Part shown: in pieces, positions 1-7,713 of the stretch | How the letters are laid out: each line of letters opens with the position of its first letter | Numbering within the stretch: position 1 is the first letter of the stretch | Origin: an uncultured Verrucomicrobiota bacterium | GTDB lineage: Bacteria; Verrucomicrobiota; Verrucomicrobiia; Limisphaerales; UBA9464 | Reading direction: 5' to 3' | NCBI GenBank assembly: GCA_903907925.1 | Contig: CAIVQB010000126.1 | Location: 1 to 58,700, forward strand | Length of the DNA: 58,700 nt | Program-made: the position numbers and the translations under genes | The notes under the pieces: generated by a model | The model's database searches: none | What the model saw: only the letters and a program-made list of their open reading frames with translations | Told to the model about the DNA's origin: nothing

Positions 1-150
1 CAGGCTTTCGCGTCAGCCTCCAGCCGAAAAGCACCATCTGGCCGCCGGGGAATTCAAATCGAAAAAACACCGAAACCTACTTCTCGCCAATGTTTGCAGC
101 GGTCTTCTACGTTTCCCCAGAAATCCAACCGGACAGTACTGCCCCAGCCT
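1..150. other. Left edge, no gene recognised
   Basis: I see no convincing reading frame or RNA gene in this stretch before the glutathione peroxidase. It probably holds that gene's promoter, but I cannot place -35 and -10 boxes with confidence. Confidence 0.4.
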
Positions 151-705
151 ATGAAATCACTCGCCACCCTCTCCCTCGGCCTCGCCGCTGCTGCCATGAC
201 CGCCCTCGCCGCCTCCGCCCCCACCGTCCAGTCGATTCCGCTCAAGGACATCGATGGCAAGTCGACCTCGCTAAAAGCCTACAAGGGCAAGGTGGTCCTC
301 GTCGTCAATGTCGCCTCGAAGTGCGGATTGACCCCGCAGTATGACGCGTTGGAAGCGGTTCACACCAAGTACAGTGCCAAGGGATTCACGGTGGTCGGAT
401 TCCCCTGCAATGACTTCGGCAGTCAGGAACCCGGCACCGCCGACGAGATCAAGACCTTCTGTTCCACCAAGTACAACGTCACCTTCCCGCTGATGGAAAA
501 GCTGCACGTGAAGGGAGCCGAACAGCATCCGTTGTACACCGCCCTGACCGGACCCGGATCCGCCTTCCCCGGCGACATCGAATGGAACTTCGGCAAGTTC
601 CTGGTCGGCCGTGACGGCACCGTCCTGAAGCGCTTCAAGCCCCAGACCAAGCCCGACGCCCCCGAAGTGGTCGAAGCGATTGAGGCCGCGCTCAAGGCCA
701 AATAA
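151..705 (+). CDS. Secreted glutathione peroxidase
   Basis: Thiol peroxidase of the glutathione peroxidase family, 184 residues. It reduces hydrogen or lipid peroxides using thioredoxin or glutathione. The ATG at 151 is chosen over an in-frame ATG at 94 because it gives a clean signal peptide (MKSLATLSLG followed by an Ala-rich core, cleavage near residue 22), so the enzyme should act outside the cytoplasm. The peroxidatic residue is Cys58 in NVASKCGLTPQY. The second family Cys is Cys86 in FPCNDFG, and Gln92 (GSQEPG) and Trp145-Asn146 (WNFGKF) complete the catalytic set. It is a Cys, not a Sec, enzyme. The gene stands alone and is closed by a terminator at 751-775. Family assignment is secure; the reductant is not determined. 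Confidence 0.95.
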   Translation: MKSLATLSLGLAAAAMTALAASAPTVQSIPLKDIDGKSTSLKAYKGKVVLVVNVASKCGLTPQYDALEAVHTKYSAKGFTVVGFPCNDFGSQEPGTADEIKTFCSTKYNVTFPLMEKLHVKGAEQHPLYTALTGPGSAFPGDIEWNFGKFLVGRDGTVLKRFKPQTKPDAPEVVEAIEAALKAK

Positions 706-750
706 TCGGTCGATTCCCTCCACAGGGCCATCGGTCCACTCGCATACCAA

Positions 751-775
751 CCTCGGGCACCGCCCGAGGTTTTTT
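751..775 (+). terminator. Rho-independent terminator after glutathione peroxidase
   Basis: An 8-bp perfect GC-rich stem (CCTCGGGC / GCCCGAGG) with a 3-nt loop is followed directly by a run of T residues. It lies 46 bases past the stop codon. Confidence 0.85.
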
Positions 776-808
776 ATGCACTTCCGCGACCAAAACCCTG
801 AAGGGCGT

Positions 809-926
809 GGTTCCACCCGCGCCCCAATCCATCGCGAACCGGGCGTAAGAATCAAACCGTGTTGCAACCTACGAGTTGCGGCCGGCTCGCGCGCAACAAG
901 GACGTAGTTGAGGCTCGGATGGAACC
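809..926 (+). repeat. Dispersed intergenic repeat, copy A
   Basis: About 118 bp, clearly related to 3317-3434 and, inverted, to about 25432-25540. Shared blocks are the GATCCATCG(C/T)GAACCGG-like segment, the GTTGCA segment, and CTCGCGCGCAACAAGGACGTAG. The ends GGTTCCA and TGGAACC are short inverted repeats. It sits between genes and has no convincing coding capacity. Confidence 0.8.
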
Positions 927-1010
927 AAGCCCTCCATGCAATGCAACTTGTGCAGCGACGGTGAATTGTACCGGATGAGTCCTTCCACCCGTCTGGCCGC
1001 CCCTGAAAAC

Positions 1011-1100
1011 AACCCAGGCGTTCACGCCTGGGTTACGGGTTCATCGGTGAATTCAAGTCCCGGCAGGGACGGCAGAATCTTCCGTCCCTGATGGGACTTG
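1011..1100. repeat. Tandem REP-like hairpins
   Basis: There are two adjacent palindromes. The first, 1011-1034, is a perfect 10-bp stem (AACCCAGGCG / CGCCTGGGTT) with a TTCA loop. The second, 1054-1100, is a two-part stem: CAAGTCCC pairs with GGGACTTG outside, and CAGGGACGG pairs with CCGTCCCTG inside, around a 9-nt loop. Neither is followed by a T tract, so they look like REP elements rather than simple terminators. Confidence 0.65.
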
Positions 1101-1176
1101 CGCCGTTTTTTCCACCCCACCTCGGCCTGAAGTCCGGGGCTATTCTCCTATCGATCGGCACCGTATCAAGAATGAC

Positions 1177-1213
1177 TACGAAGTTTTTCGTTGATTCTAC
1201 GAATATCCTCGTA
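1177..1213. promoter_or_regulatory. Probable BlaI-type operators
   Basis: Two palindromic sites of TACGA/TCGTA type lie just before the BlaI-family gene. One is TACGAA-N4-TTCGTT at 1177-1192 (one mismatch); the other is TACGA-N6-TCGTA at 1198-1213 (perfect arms). BlaI/MecI repressors bind dyads of this general kind and autoregulate. TACATA at 1212-1217 could be a -10 box, but its spacing from TTGATT (1191-1196) is only 15 bp. Their presence argues that translation starts downstream of them. Confidence 0.5.
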
Positions 1214-1225
1214 CATAAAACGCTT

Positions 1226-1609
1226 GTGCCCCGACCAACGCTGCCCGACCCCACACCCGCCGAACTGGAAATCCTCCGGGTTCTCTGGAAGAAGGGACCG
1301 TCCACCGTTCGACACGTGGTCGAGGAGTTCGGTGACGGAACCGGATACACCACGGTGCTCAAACTCCTGCAGATCATGAAGGAAAAGGGTCTCGTAACAC
1401 GGAACGACAGTGAACGAACCCACGTCTTTACCCCCGCCCTTCCCCAGCACGAAACACAACGGCGACTGGTGATGGGTCTTCTGGAGCGGGCCTTTGAGGG
1501 ATCGGCCCAGGCATTGGTGATGCAGGCCCTCGCCGGACGGCCTCCGTCGCGCACCGAAACCACCGAGCTTCGCCGACTCCTGGATTCCCTGGAAAAGAAA
1601 CGCCCATGA
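1226..1609 (+). CDS. BlaI/MecI/CopY family transcriptional repressor
   Basis: Winged-helix repressor of the penicillinase-repressor family, 127 residues from the GTG at 1226. The preferred start gives PRPTLPDPTPAELEILRVLW at the N terminus, which matches the usual beginning and length (about 120-130 residues) of the family. An in-frame ATG at 1172 would place two operator-like dyads inside the gene, so it is less likely. The DNA-binding wing spans about residues 8-75 (AELEILRVLWKKGPSTVRHV through GYTTVLKLLQIMKEKGLV); the C-terminal part should dimerise. The stop overlaps the next ATG (ATGA at 1606-1609), so it is translationally coupled to the M56 protease that would be its sensor partner. 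It probably represses its own operon. Confidence 0.9.
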   Translation: MPRPTLPDPTPAELEILRVLWKKGPSTVRHVVEEFGDGTGYTTVLKLLQIMKEKGLVTRNDSERTHVFTPALPQHETQRRLVMGLLERAFEGSAQALVMQALAGRPPSRTETTELRRLLDSLEKKRP

Positions 1610-3312
1610 ACCCACTCCCCGCATTCACCCGTTCCCACCTGGCGATGAGTCTGGGCTGGACGCTGATTCATTTCCTCTGGCAGGGCACCGCCATCGCAGG
1701 GTTGACCGGTGCGGTGCTGTTGGCGCTGCGCTCGGCATCGCCACGGCTCAGGTACGCCGTCGCCTGTCTCGCGCTGGCAGCCCTCGCATTCGCGCCAGTG
1801 ATCACCTTCCTTGAGGCACCCATTTCGTGGACGATCGCGTCGCACCAGAACTGGTCTGAATCGGTCTCTCCCGTCACCCCAACGCTTCCATCGACGGCTG
1901 CGGACACTCACACGACCGACCGACCCCAACTTCGCTCGGTGATCCCGTGGGTCACCGTCGCGTGGCTTGTCGGCGTCGGCATCCTGGCGATCCGTCTTGC
2001 CGGCGGTTGGGTCCAAACCCAGCGCCTCCGCTTTGTCGGTGTCCACCCAGTCGAGGAACCATGGCCATCTCGGCTTCGTCACCTTCAGGAACGCCTGGGC
2101 CTCCGACGCCTCATCCCATTGCTCGAATCCACCCGGGTTCATTCGCCCATCGTCATCGGCTGGATCAAGCCGGTGATCCTCTTCCCACCGGGAATTATCT
2201 GCGGGCTGCCCCCGGCCCAGGTGGAAGCGCTGCTGGCGCATGAACTCGCCCACATCGTCCGACACGACGTGCTCGTCAACCTCTTGCAGCGCGTGGTGGA
2301 GACCGTGTTGTTCTATCATCCCGCCGTGTGGTGGCTGTCCGGCGTGATCCGCAATGAGCGCGAAGTGTGCTGTGACGAGTTGGCGGCGGAGGTCCTGTCC
2401 GACCGCACCGAACTTGCGCACGCTCTCGTCTCGCTCGCCGAACAGCAACTCACCGTCCCTGGACTCGCCGTCGCCGCGGATGGGGGACAGTTGGGTCAGC
2501 GTGTCCGCCGATTGCTTGGAAATTCGGCCGGTTCAGCCGCTTCGTCCTGGCCTTGGCGAACGCTGTATTTGAGTTTCGTCGTCGCGCTCATCGCGACTGG
2601 GGTCTGGCTCTGGCCGCAGGTGACAGCGCCCACGCTGTATCAATCCACCGCGAGGATTCAGCTCCCGCGGGACGTGGATCCGTTGAATCCCTCGACACCC
2701 AGCAGCTACTATCCGTACTGGCTCCAGACCCAGTTGGAACTCTTTCGCGGCAATGCGCTTTTGACCCACGTCGTGGCCAGTCTCGAACTCACCAAGAAAT
2801 GGGCCAGTCCGGGCGGCAATGTGATCAGCCAAAGTGAGGCCCTGCAACACCTGCGACGCCACGTCAAGGTTCGGCAAATCGCCAACACCTGGATCGCTGA
2901 AGTCTGTTTTGCGGATTCGAATCCACAGATTGCCGAGGAAGTCGCCAATAGGATCGCAGATGCCTTTCTCGAAATACGCCTTAGCTGGATTAACCGGCGG
3001 GCATTCGATCAATTGAACTTCTTCAGTAGAGAAGCACGGTCCGCGGAGGTCGAGATGGCGAACAAGATGAGGGATCTCGAAACCTTTGAGAAAGAAAGGC
3101 AGGCGGGAAAGACCTTCGAACCGGGAGCTCGAGAAACGTTGCAGTTGAAATATGATCTGGCCAAGAGCGCACTGGAGTCCGTCCTTTCGAAGGCACGGAA
3201 GGCCGACCTGAGTTCGAAGATCGGTGACCGGGATGCCCCGGGTGGGCCGCTCATCCTGGATCGTGCCATTCGCGCAGATCGACCCACGCGATGGGTCTAT
3301 CCGTCCGAGTAG
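1606..3312 (+). CDS. BlaR1-like M56 metallopeptidase fused to a Wzz-like domain
   Basis: Membrane sensor protease, 568 residues. TM helices lie near residues 15-41, 50-70, 112-132 and 319-338. The zinc motif is HELAH at 212-216, with the downstream NEREVCCDEL segment supplying the third ligand, as in BlaR1/MecR1. The C-terminal part (about 340-568) is not a penicillin-binding domain. Instead it reads like a polysaccharide co-polymerase (Wzz/GumC) ectodomain: YQSTARIQL, a LQTQLELFRGNALLTHVV segment, a L-R-HVKVRQIANTWIAEV segment, NPQIAEEVANRIADAFLEIR, and then a helical, probably coiled-coil stretch ending before RADRPTRWVYPS. The family predicts signal-induced cleavage of the repressor encoded just upstream. 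The ligand sensed is unknown; envelope polysaccharide or cell-wall stress is an inference from the Wzz-like part. Confidence 0.82.
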   Translation: MNPLPAFTRSHLAMSLGWTLIHFLWQGTAIAGLTGAVLLALRSASPRLRYAVACLALAALAFAPVITFLEAPISWTIASHQNWSESVSPVTPTLPSTAADTHTTDRPQLRSVIPWVTVAWLVGVGILAIRLAGGWVQTQRLRFVGVHPVEEPWPSRLRHLQERLGLRRLIPLLESTRVHSPIVIGWIKPVILFPPGIICGLPPAQVEALLAHELAHIVRHDVLVNLLQRVVETVLFYHPAVWWLSGVIRNEREVCCDELAAEVLSDRTELAHALVSLAEQQLTVPGLAVAADGGQLGQRVRRLLGNSAGSAASSWPWRTLYLSFVVALIATGVWLWPQVTAPTLYQSTARIQLPRDVDPLNPSTPSSYYPYWLQTQLELFRGNALLTHVVASLELTKKWASPGGNVISQSEALQHLRRHVKVRQIANTWIAEVCFADSNPQIAEEVANRIADAFLEIRLSWINRRAFDQLNFFSREARSAEVEMANKMRDLETFEKERQAGKTFEPGARETLQLKYDLAKSALESVLSKARKADLSSKIGDRDAPGGPLILDRAIRADRPTRWVYPSE

Positions 3313-3316
3313 TTCA

Positions 3317-3434
3317 GCTTCCAACCGCGCCCCGATCCATCGTGAACCGGACGTGAAGGTCACGCCTTGTTGCAGCTTGGAAGCGGCGGCCAACTCGCGC
3401 GCAACAAGGACGTAGATGGGGCTCGCGTGGAAGC
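3317..3434 (+). repeat. Dispersed intergenic repeat, copy B
   Basis: This copy is about 118 bp, in the same orientation as 809-926. It begins GCTTCC and ends GGAAGC, so the tips are short inverted repeats. The best conserved core is CTCGCGCGCAACAAGGACG, identical in both copies. It starts five bases after the M56 stop codon. Confidence 0.8.
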
Positions 3435-3466
3435 GAGGTGCCGGCGGTCCGATTCGACCAGCACCC

Positions 3467-4327
3467 TCACAACCGGGCGTTGTCGATCAATCGGGTCTTC
3501 CCAAGGAACACGGCGAGGGCCATGTGGGTTCCCCGTTTCACCTGAACCGCGGGTTCCAGGGTTTCGCCATCGAAGAATTCCACGTAGTCCACTCGCGCGG
3601 CTGGCGCGGTCGCGATCAATCGACGGACCGCCTTTTCCAACTCCGCCACCGACACGGTCTTCTTCGCCACCGCCACTCGCGCGGCGTTCAATGCCCGCCA
3701 CAACACGGTCGCTTGTTCGCGCTCGGTGGGACTGAGGTAGGCGTTGCGGGAACTCAATGCCAGTCCGTCCGACGCCCGACCTGTTGGTGCCACGACGATC
3801 TGGATCGGGAAATTCAGGTCGACGGTCATCCGGCGAATCACCACAGCCTGTTGCCAATCCTTGGCCCCGAACACGGCGACATCGGGCAGGACGCAATGAA
3901 AGAGCTTCGCCACGATGGTGGTCACTCCGCGGAAATGCGTCGGTCGGGAGGCGCCTTCCATCCGGCGGGTCAGCGACTCTTCGGCCACGTAGGTCGAATA
4001 GGCACCGGCATCGCGCCCGGGATACATCACCGCGTCCGACGGCAGGAAGATTCCGTCCACTCCATCGGCCCGGCACAATGCGTAGTCCCGTTTCAGATCC
4101 CGCGGATAGCGCGACAAATCTTCGGTCGGGGCGAACTGTGTGGGATTGACGTAGATGCTGACGATGACGATGCCGTCGGGTCCGACCCGCCGCCGGGCGT
4201 CCCGCACCAGGCTCATGTGGCCGTCGTGGAGGAAGCCCATGGTGGGGACAAATCCAATCCGGCGCCCTTCGCGGTGCCACGACTGGGCCGCCCGCTGCAT
4301 CGCTGCCGGGGTCTTGTACGTCTTCAC
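3467..4327 (-). CDS. panC: Pantothenate synthetase
   Basis: Cytoplasmic ligase that joins pantoate and beta-alanine with ATP to make pantothenate, the last step before the coenzyme A pathway. It has 286 residues, the usual length. Motifs are PTMGFLHDGH at 28-37 (the HIGH-like nucleotide-binding site), NPTQF at 61-65, FGAKDWQQ at 153-160, where most homologues have FGEKDYQQ, and LSSRN at 191-195. The ATG at 4325-4327 begins MKTYKTPAAMQ, a normal N terminus. panB and panD are not nearby. It is transcribed alone on the minus strand, divergently from nuoA. Confidence 0.96.
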   Translation of the reverse strand: MKTYKTPAAMQRAAQSWHREGRRIGFVPTMGFLHDGHMSLVRDARRRVGPDGIVIVSIYVNPTQFAPTEDLSRYPRDLKRDYALCRADGVDGIFLPSDAVMYPGRDAGAYSTYVAEESLTRRMEGASRPTHFRGVTTIVAKLFHCVLPDVAVFGAKDWQQAVVIRRMTVDLNFPIQIVVAPTGRASDGLALSSRNAYLSPTEREQATVLWRALNAARVAVAKKTVSVAELEKAVRRLIATAPAARVDYVEFFDGETLEPAVQVKRGTHMALAVFLGKTRLIDNARL

Positions 4328-4466
4328 GAGGGAGACAATGGAGCGCCCCGGCCACCCGCCAAGGCCTTTGTTTTCGATCGGATTTCCCGCAGTCAGAACC
4401 GGCTACAGACAACATTTTGAAGTCGCGGGGGCACCGCGGAGCACCACCTCTCCCGCCCTCCGGGCA

Positions 4467-4497
4467 CCCTCCCCCCCATTCTGAATGGCGGGGAGGG
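4467..4497. repeat. REP-like GC-rich hairpin
   Basis: CCCTCCCC pairs with GGGGAGGG, and an inner CCATT / AATGG stem closes a 3-nt loop. It lies in the divergent gap between panC and nuoA with no T tract on either side. The flanking GGGACG...CGTCCC around 4495-4516 could form a second small stem. Confidence 0.55.
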
Positions 4498-4608
4498 ACG
4501 ACGTAGAGCGGCGTCCCACAGGCAAAAGCCGCTTCAACGCAAACGTTCCACCCGGGCACATCCTGACAGCTTGCCAAGCTCCGCTTCCCGACTAGGCTGG
4601 CCGTCGAT

Positions 4609-4992
4609 ATGGATTCGCAGTTGCAACAGTATCTCCCGGTTCTCCTGTTTCTCCTGGTGGCGACCGGTTTCGCGGTCAGCACCCTGGCCATCTCGGTGAT
4701 CGCCGGGAAACTGGGCCGACGAACCCGCACCAAGGACATGCCCTATGAATGCGGCATGGCCCCCGAAGGCGAAGGTTCTTCGCGTTTGTCGGTGAAGTTC
4801 TACCTCGTCGCGCTGCTGTTCGTGCTCTTCGACATCGAAGTGGTCTTCATGTATCCGTGGGCGGCGGTCTACAAGGAACTGCTGCACGAAAACGCGGCCC
4901 TCATTCTCGGCGGCATGGTTAGCTTCCTGGGCATCCTCTTCGCCGGTTACGTTTACGCCCTGAAAAAGGGCGCGTTCAACTGGACCGAATGA
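4609..4992 (+). CDS. nuoA: NADH-quinone oxidoreductase subunit A
   Basis: Small membrane subunit of respiratory complex I, 127 residues with three TM helices (about 10-31, 62-83 and 94-117). The diagnostic segments are PYECG in the first loop and VKFYLVALLFVLFDIEVVF in helix 2, with the conserved acidic FDIE. Subunits B-N are not in this window: the next gene is nadB. So this is either a detached nuoA or one of two copies. A hairpin at 5002-5036 follows the stop, supporting a single-gene transcript. Confidence 0.93.
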   Translation: MDSQLQQYLPVLLFLLVATGFAVSTLAISVIAGKLGRRTRTKDMPYECGMAPEGEGSSRLSVKFYLVALLFVLFDIEVVFMYPWAAVYKELLHENAALILGGMVSFLGILFAGYVYALKKGAFNWTE

Positions 4993-5001
4993 CGCGAACC
5001 G

Positions 5002-5042
5002 GGAAACCGGTACGATACTCTCGCGGCCCGGTTTCCTGTTTT
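5002..5042 (+). terminator. Possible terminator after nuoA
   Basis: GGAAACCGG (5002-5010) pairs perfectly with CCGGTTTCC (5028-5036) around a 17-nt loop, and is followed by TGTTTTC. The loop is long and the T tract short, so termination is plausible but not certain. Confidence 0.5.
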
Positions 5043-5098
5043 CAGCGGACGGGAACGTCTGGCCCGCGACTGCGTTCGGTGGTTGAATCGGGGATCCA

Positions 5099-6723
5099 AT
5101 GGACTCGGACTCGCAACGGCGCTCCTTTGATTTTCTGGTGTTGGGCAGCGGCATTGCCGGTCTGACCTTCGCCCTCAAGGTCGCCGACCGCGGTGGTGTG
5201 GCGATCATCACCAAGAAGAACCGCGCGGATTCCAACACCAACTGGGCGCAGGGCGGCATCGCCAGTGTGACCAGCAAGGAGGATTCCTTCGAACTCCACG
5301 TCCGCGACACGCTGGAGGCGGGCGCGGGTCTTTGCCGGGAATCGGTGGTGCGGACCATCGTTCAGGAAGGACCCGCACGAATCGCCGAATTGATCGAACT
5401 CGGCACGCGGTTCACCGAACGGGACATTCCCGATTCAGCCGGCGCCCGCGAACTCGATCTCACCCGCGAAGGCGGCCATTCCAAGCGGCGGATTCTCCAT
5501 GCCCGCGATGCCACCGGTGCGGAGATCGAACGCGCGCTGCTGTCGGCGATTGCCGCGCATCCGAACATCGAGGTTTTTGAGAACCACCACGCCATCGATC
5601 TGATCACCAGCGCGAAGCTGGGATTGCCGGGCCCGAACCGGATGGCCGGGGTGTACGTATTGAACCAACCGGACAACCGGGTCGAAGTGTTCGCGGCCCC
5701 AGTGGCGGTACTGGCGACGGGCGGAAGCGGGAAGGTTTATCTCTACACCACCAATCCCGACATCGCGACGGGTGACGGGGTGGCCATGGCGTTCCGAGCG
5801 GGTGCGGCGATCGCCAACATGGAGTTCGTCCAGTTTCATCCGACCTGCCTGTTCCATCCGAAGGCCAAGACCTACCTCATCTCCGAGGCCGTCCGCGGTG
5901 AAGGCGCATTCCTGCTCGGAGCGGATCACCGACGTTTCATGCCCGACTACGATCCACGGGCCGAAATGGCGCCGCGGGACATCGTGGCGCGAGCCATCGA
6001 TTCGGAGATGAAGCGGACTGGTGCCGACTGCGTGTTTCTCGACATCACCACAAGCCAGCGGCCTTTGTTCGCGAGCATTTCCCGAACATCTACGCCAAGT
6101 GCCTCGAACACGGGATCGACATGACCCGTGAGCCGATTCCGGTGGTGCCGGCCGCGCACTATCAATGCGGCGGCGTGGTGACCAACGTCGACGGCGAGAC
6201 CGGCATCGACGGCCTTTACGCTATCGGTGAAGTCGCCTGCATCGGACTTCATGGTGCGAACCGGCTCGCCAGCAATTCGCTGCTCGAAGCCCTGGTCTGC
6301 GCTCATCGGGCCTCGGTGAAGGCTCTGGCCTTCGTTCCCACCGGACCTGCGCCGCACCTGCCGCCGTGGCAGCCGGGTGGTGCGACTGACGCCGATGAGT
6401 TGGTGGTCGTCTCCCACAATTGGGATGAAATCCGCCGCACGCTCTGGGATTACGTGGGCATCGTTCGGACCGACAAACGTCTGCGTCGCGCCGAGAAACG
6501 GCTGGCGAGCCTGCAGGAGGAGATCCGCGAATTCTATTGGGACTTCAAGGTGACGCCGGACCTTCTGGAATTGCGGAATCTGGCGACCGTCGCGGAACTG
6601 ATCGTCGCCTGCGCCCTGCAACGACCGGAAAGCCGCGGCCTCCACTACAATCTGGACCATCCGAACGCTGACCCGGCCTGGCAACAACGCGACACTCAGA
6701 TCCAGCGACAGACCGCCTATTGA
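5099..6723 (+). pseudogene. nadB: L-aspartate oxidase, interrupted by a one-base frameshift
   Basis: FAD enzyme that oxidises L-aspartate to iminoaspartate, the first step of NAD synthesis. The first frame (5099 to about 6049, 317 codons) carries the FAD motif GSGIAGL (16-22), NTNWAQGGIASV and HSKRRILHARDATGAEIERA. The second frame (about 6050-6723) carries [35 protein letters not shown] and SNSLLEALV. Joining the frames at 6046-6050 restores [20 protein letters not shown], which fits the family and implies loss of one C in an ACC-CAC context. The joined protein would be about 541 residues, normal for NadB. A sequencing or assembly error is at least as likely as a true pseudogene, since both halves look well conserved. 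nadA and nadC are not adjacent. Confidence 0.88.
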
Positions 6724-7640
6724 AACGGGTTGTTTTTGCCGGATCGATTTCCGCGGCGCTTTGAACCTCCCGATCCATCAGCGGCGATTTTGAAGGGATT
6801 CGCCGGACCCGAAGGACGGCGTCCGCGCCTGGGCAGGCTGAGAATGCCCCAGCCCAGCCACAGCAGCACCACCGGCACTTGCAACAGAACGACGACCGCC
6901 AATCCCGGCAGCCGGATCCAAGCCGTGGCATAGAGCAATAGTCCCTGACAGAACACCACCGATCCGGTCATCCCGGCCGCCAGGGAAAGCCGCCAGGCAC
7001 CGCCGAGGGTAGACTCCCGACGCAACATCCAAGCGAGGGTCCAAGCCGGCACCGAAAGCGTGGTGGCGAGAATCCAGCCGATCGCCAGGACCGTGACTCC
7101 CGTTGCGATCCCCGCAAGCGCCAGGATAGCGGTATTCCAAGCGAACCACGCCGCCGTCGCTCCGGTTCGGTCCAACGGCACGGTGGCGTCTGGAGGATAG
7201 GGCAGTTGTTGATGCCCGAACAACCCTTCCAGCCGGATGCCGCCGGAACGGAGTTCAAGTTGAAGATCGCCGGTGCGGGCGGCTTCACCTGTTCCGGCGG
7301 GATCGACGGAAAGGCTGAATTGCGGACGTTCCGCCAGCAACCGGGGCTCGGTGTCCGGCCAGCGCAGTTGGCCCGCGCGAATCTCAGCACCCGTCGTCGG
7401 CAGTTGCGGCAGGGCGCTGACCACGGCGGGAAACCACGTGTGTCTCAAACTCCAAACCACCACCGCCGCCGTAACCACAGCAAAGAGCAACTGCAACGCG
7501 AGCGTCCGGGTCACCGAAGCGGTCGCGAACGCCGAAACACCCCGGCCGGTGAACGGCTGCCAGGCACCCCAGCGAAAGATCGATCTCCATCCCGATGGCC
7601 TATCGGAACGGGGATCAGTCGAACTGTTGTCAGCCACCAC
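6717..7640 (-). CDS. Uncharacterised membrane protein
   Basis: No family recognised. From the GTG at 7638-7640 it has 307 residues. Longer in-frame starts (ATG at 7743-7745 or 7692-7694) would run through the terminator of the upstream gene, so the GTG is preferred. There are four hydrophobic segments: an N-terminal one ([17 protein letters not shown]), then after a soluble region of about 100 residues three more ([56 protein letters not shown]). This suggests an extracytoplasmic domain between TM1 and TM2. The tail is Arg/Gly/Asn-rich. The layout resembles DUF1189-like inner-membrane proteins, but I cannot confirm that. Its last bases overlap the end of nadB convergently. Confidence 0.65.
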   Translation of the reverse strand: MVADNSSTDPRSDRPSGWRSIFRWGAWQPFTGRGVSAFATASVTRTLALQLLFAVVTAAVVVWSLRHTWFPAVVSALPQLPTTGAEIRAGQLRWPDTEPRLLAERPQFSLSVDPAGTGEAARTGDLQLELRSGGIRLEGLFGHQQLPYPPDATVPLDRTGATAAWFAWNTAILALAGIATGVTVLAIGWILATTLSVPAWTLAWMLRRESTLGGAWRLSLAAGMTGSVVFCQGLLLYATAWIRLPGLAVVVLLQVPVVLLWLGWGILSLPRRGRRPSGPANPFKIAADGSGGSKRRGNRSGKNNPFQ

Positions 7641-7663
7641 GGATTGGAACTCTAAATGAAAAC

Positions 7664-7695
7664 GGCCAGCGGAGGGAAGAATCCCACCGCTGGCC
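7664..7695 (-). terminator. Terminator of the DUF6941-like gene
   Basis: Read on the minus strand, a 9-bp stem (GGCCAGCGG / CCGCTGGCC) extends by four more pairs past one A-A mismatch, with a 4-nt loop, and is followed by GTTTTCATTT. It lies 19 bases beyond the stop at 7714. Confidence 0.75.
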
Positions 7696-7713
7696 ATGGA
7701 AAACAGTTCGCGA

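Noticed and set aside
1033-2448. Minus-strand open frame of over 450 codons opposite the BlaI-M56 region
   Set aside because: No domain, and it would run through both the operators and the BlaI gene.
3317-3434. Short peptides in the dispersed repeats (RAPIHREPDVKV and RAPIHREPGVRI types)
   Set aside because: The repeats share DNA blocks but the peptide frames are not maintained in all three copies, and they have no start signals, so they were called as repeats, not genes.
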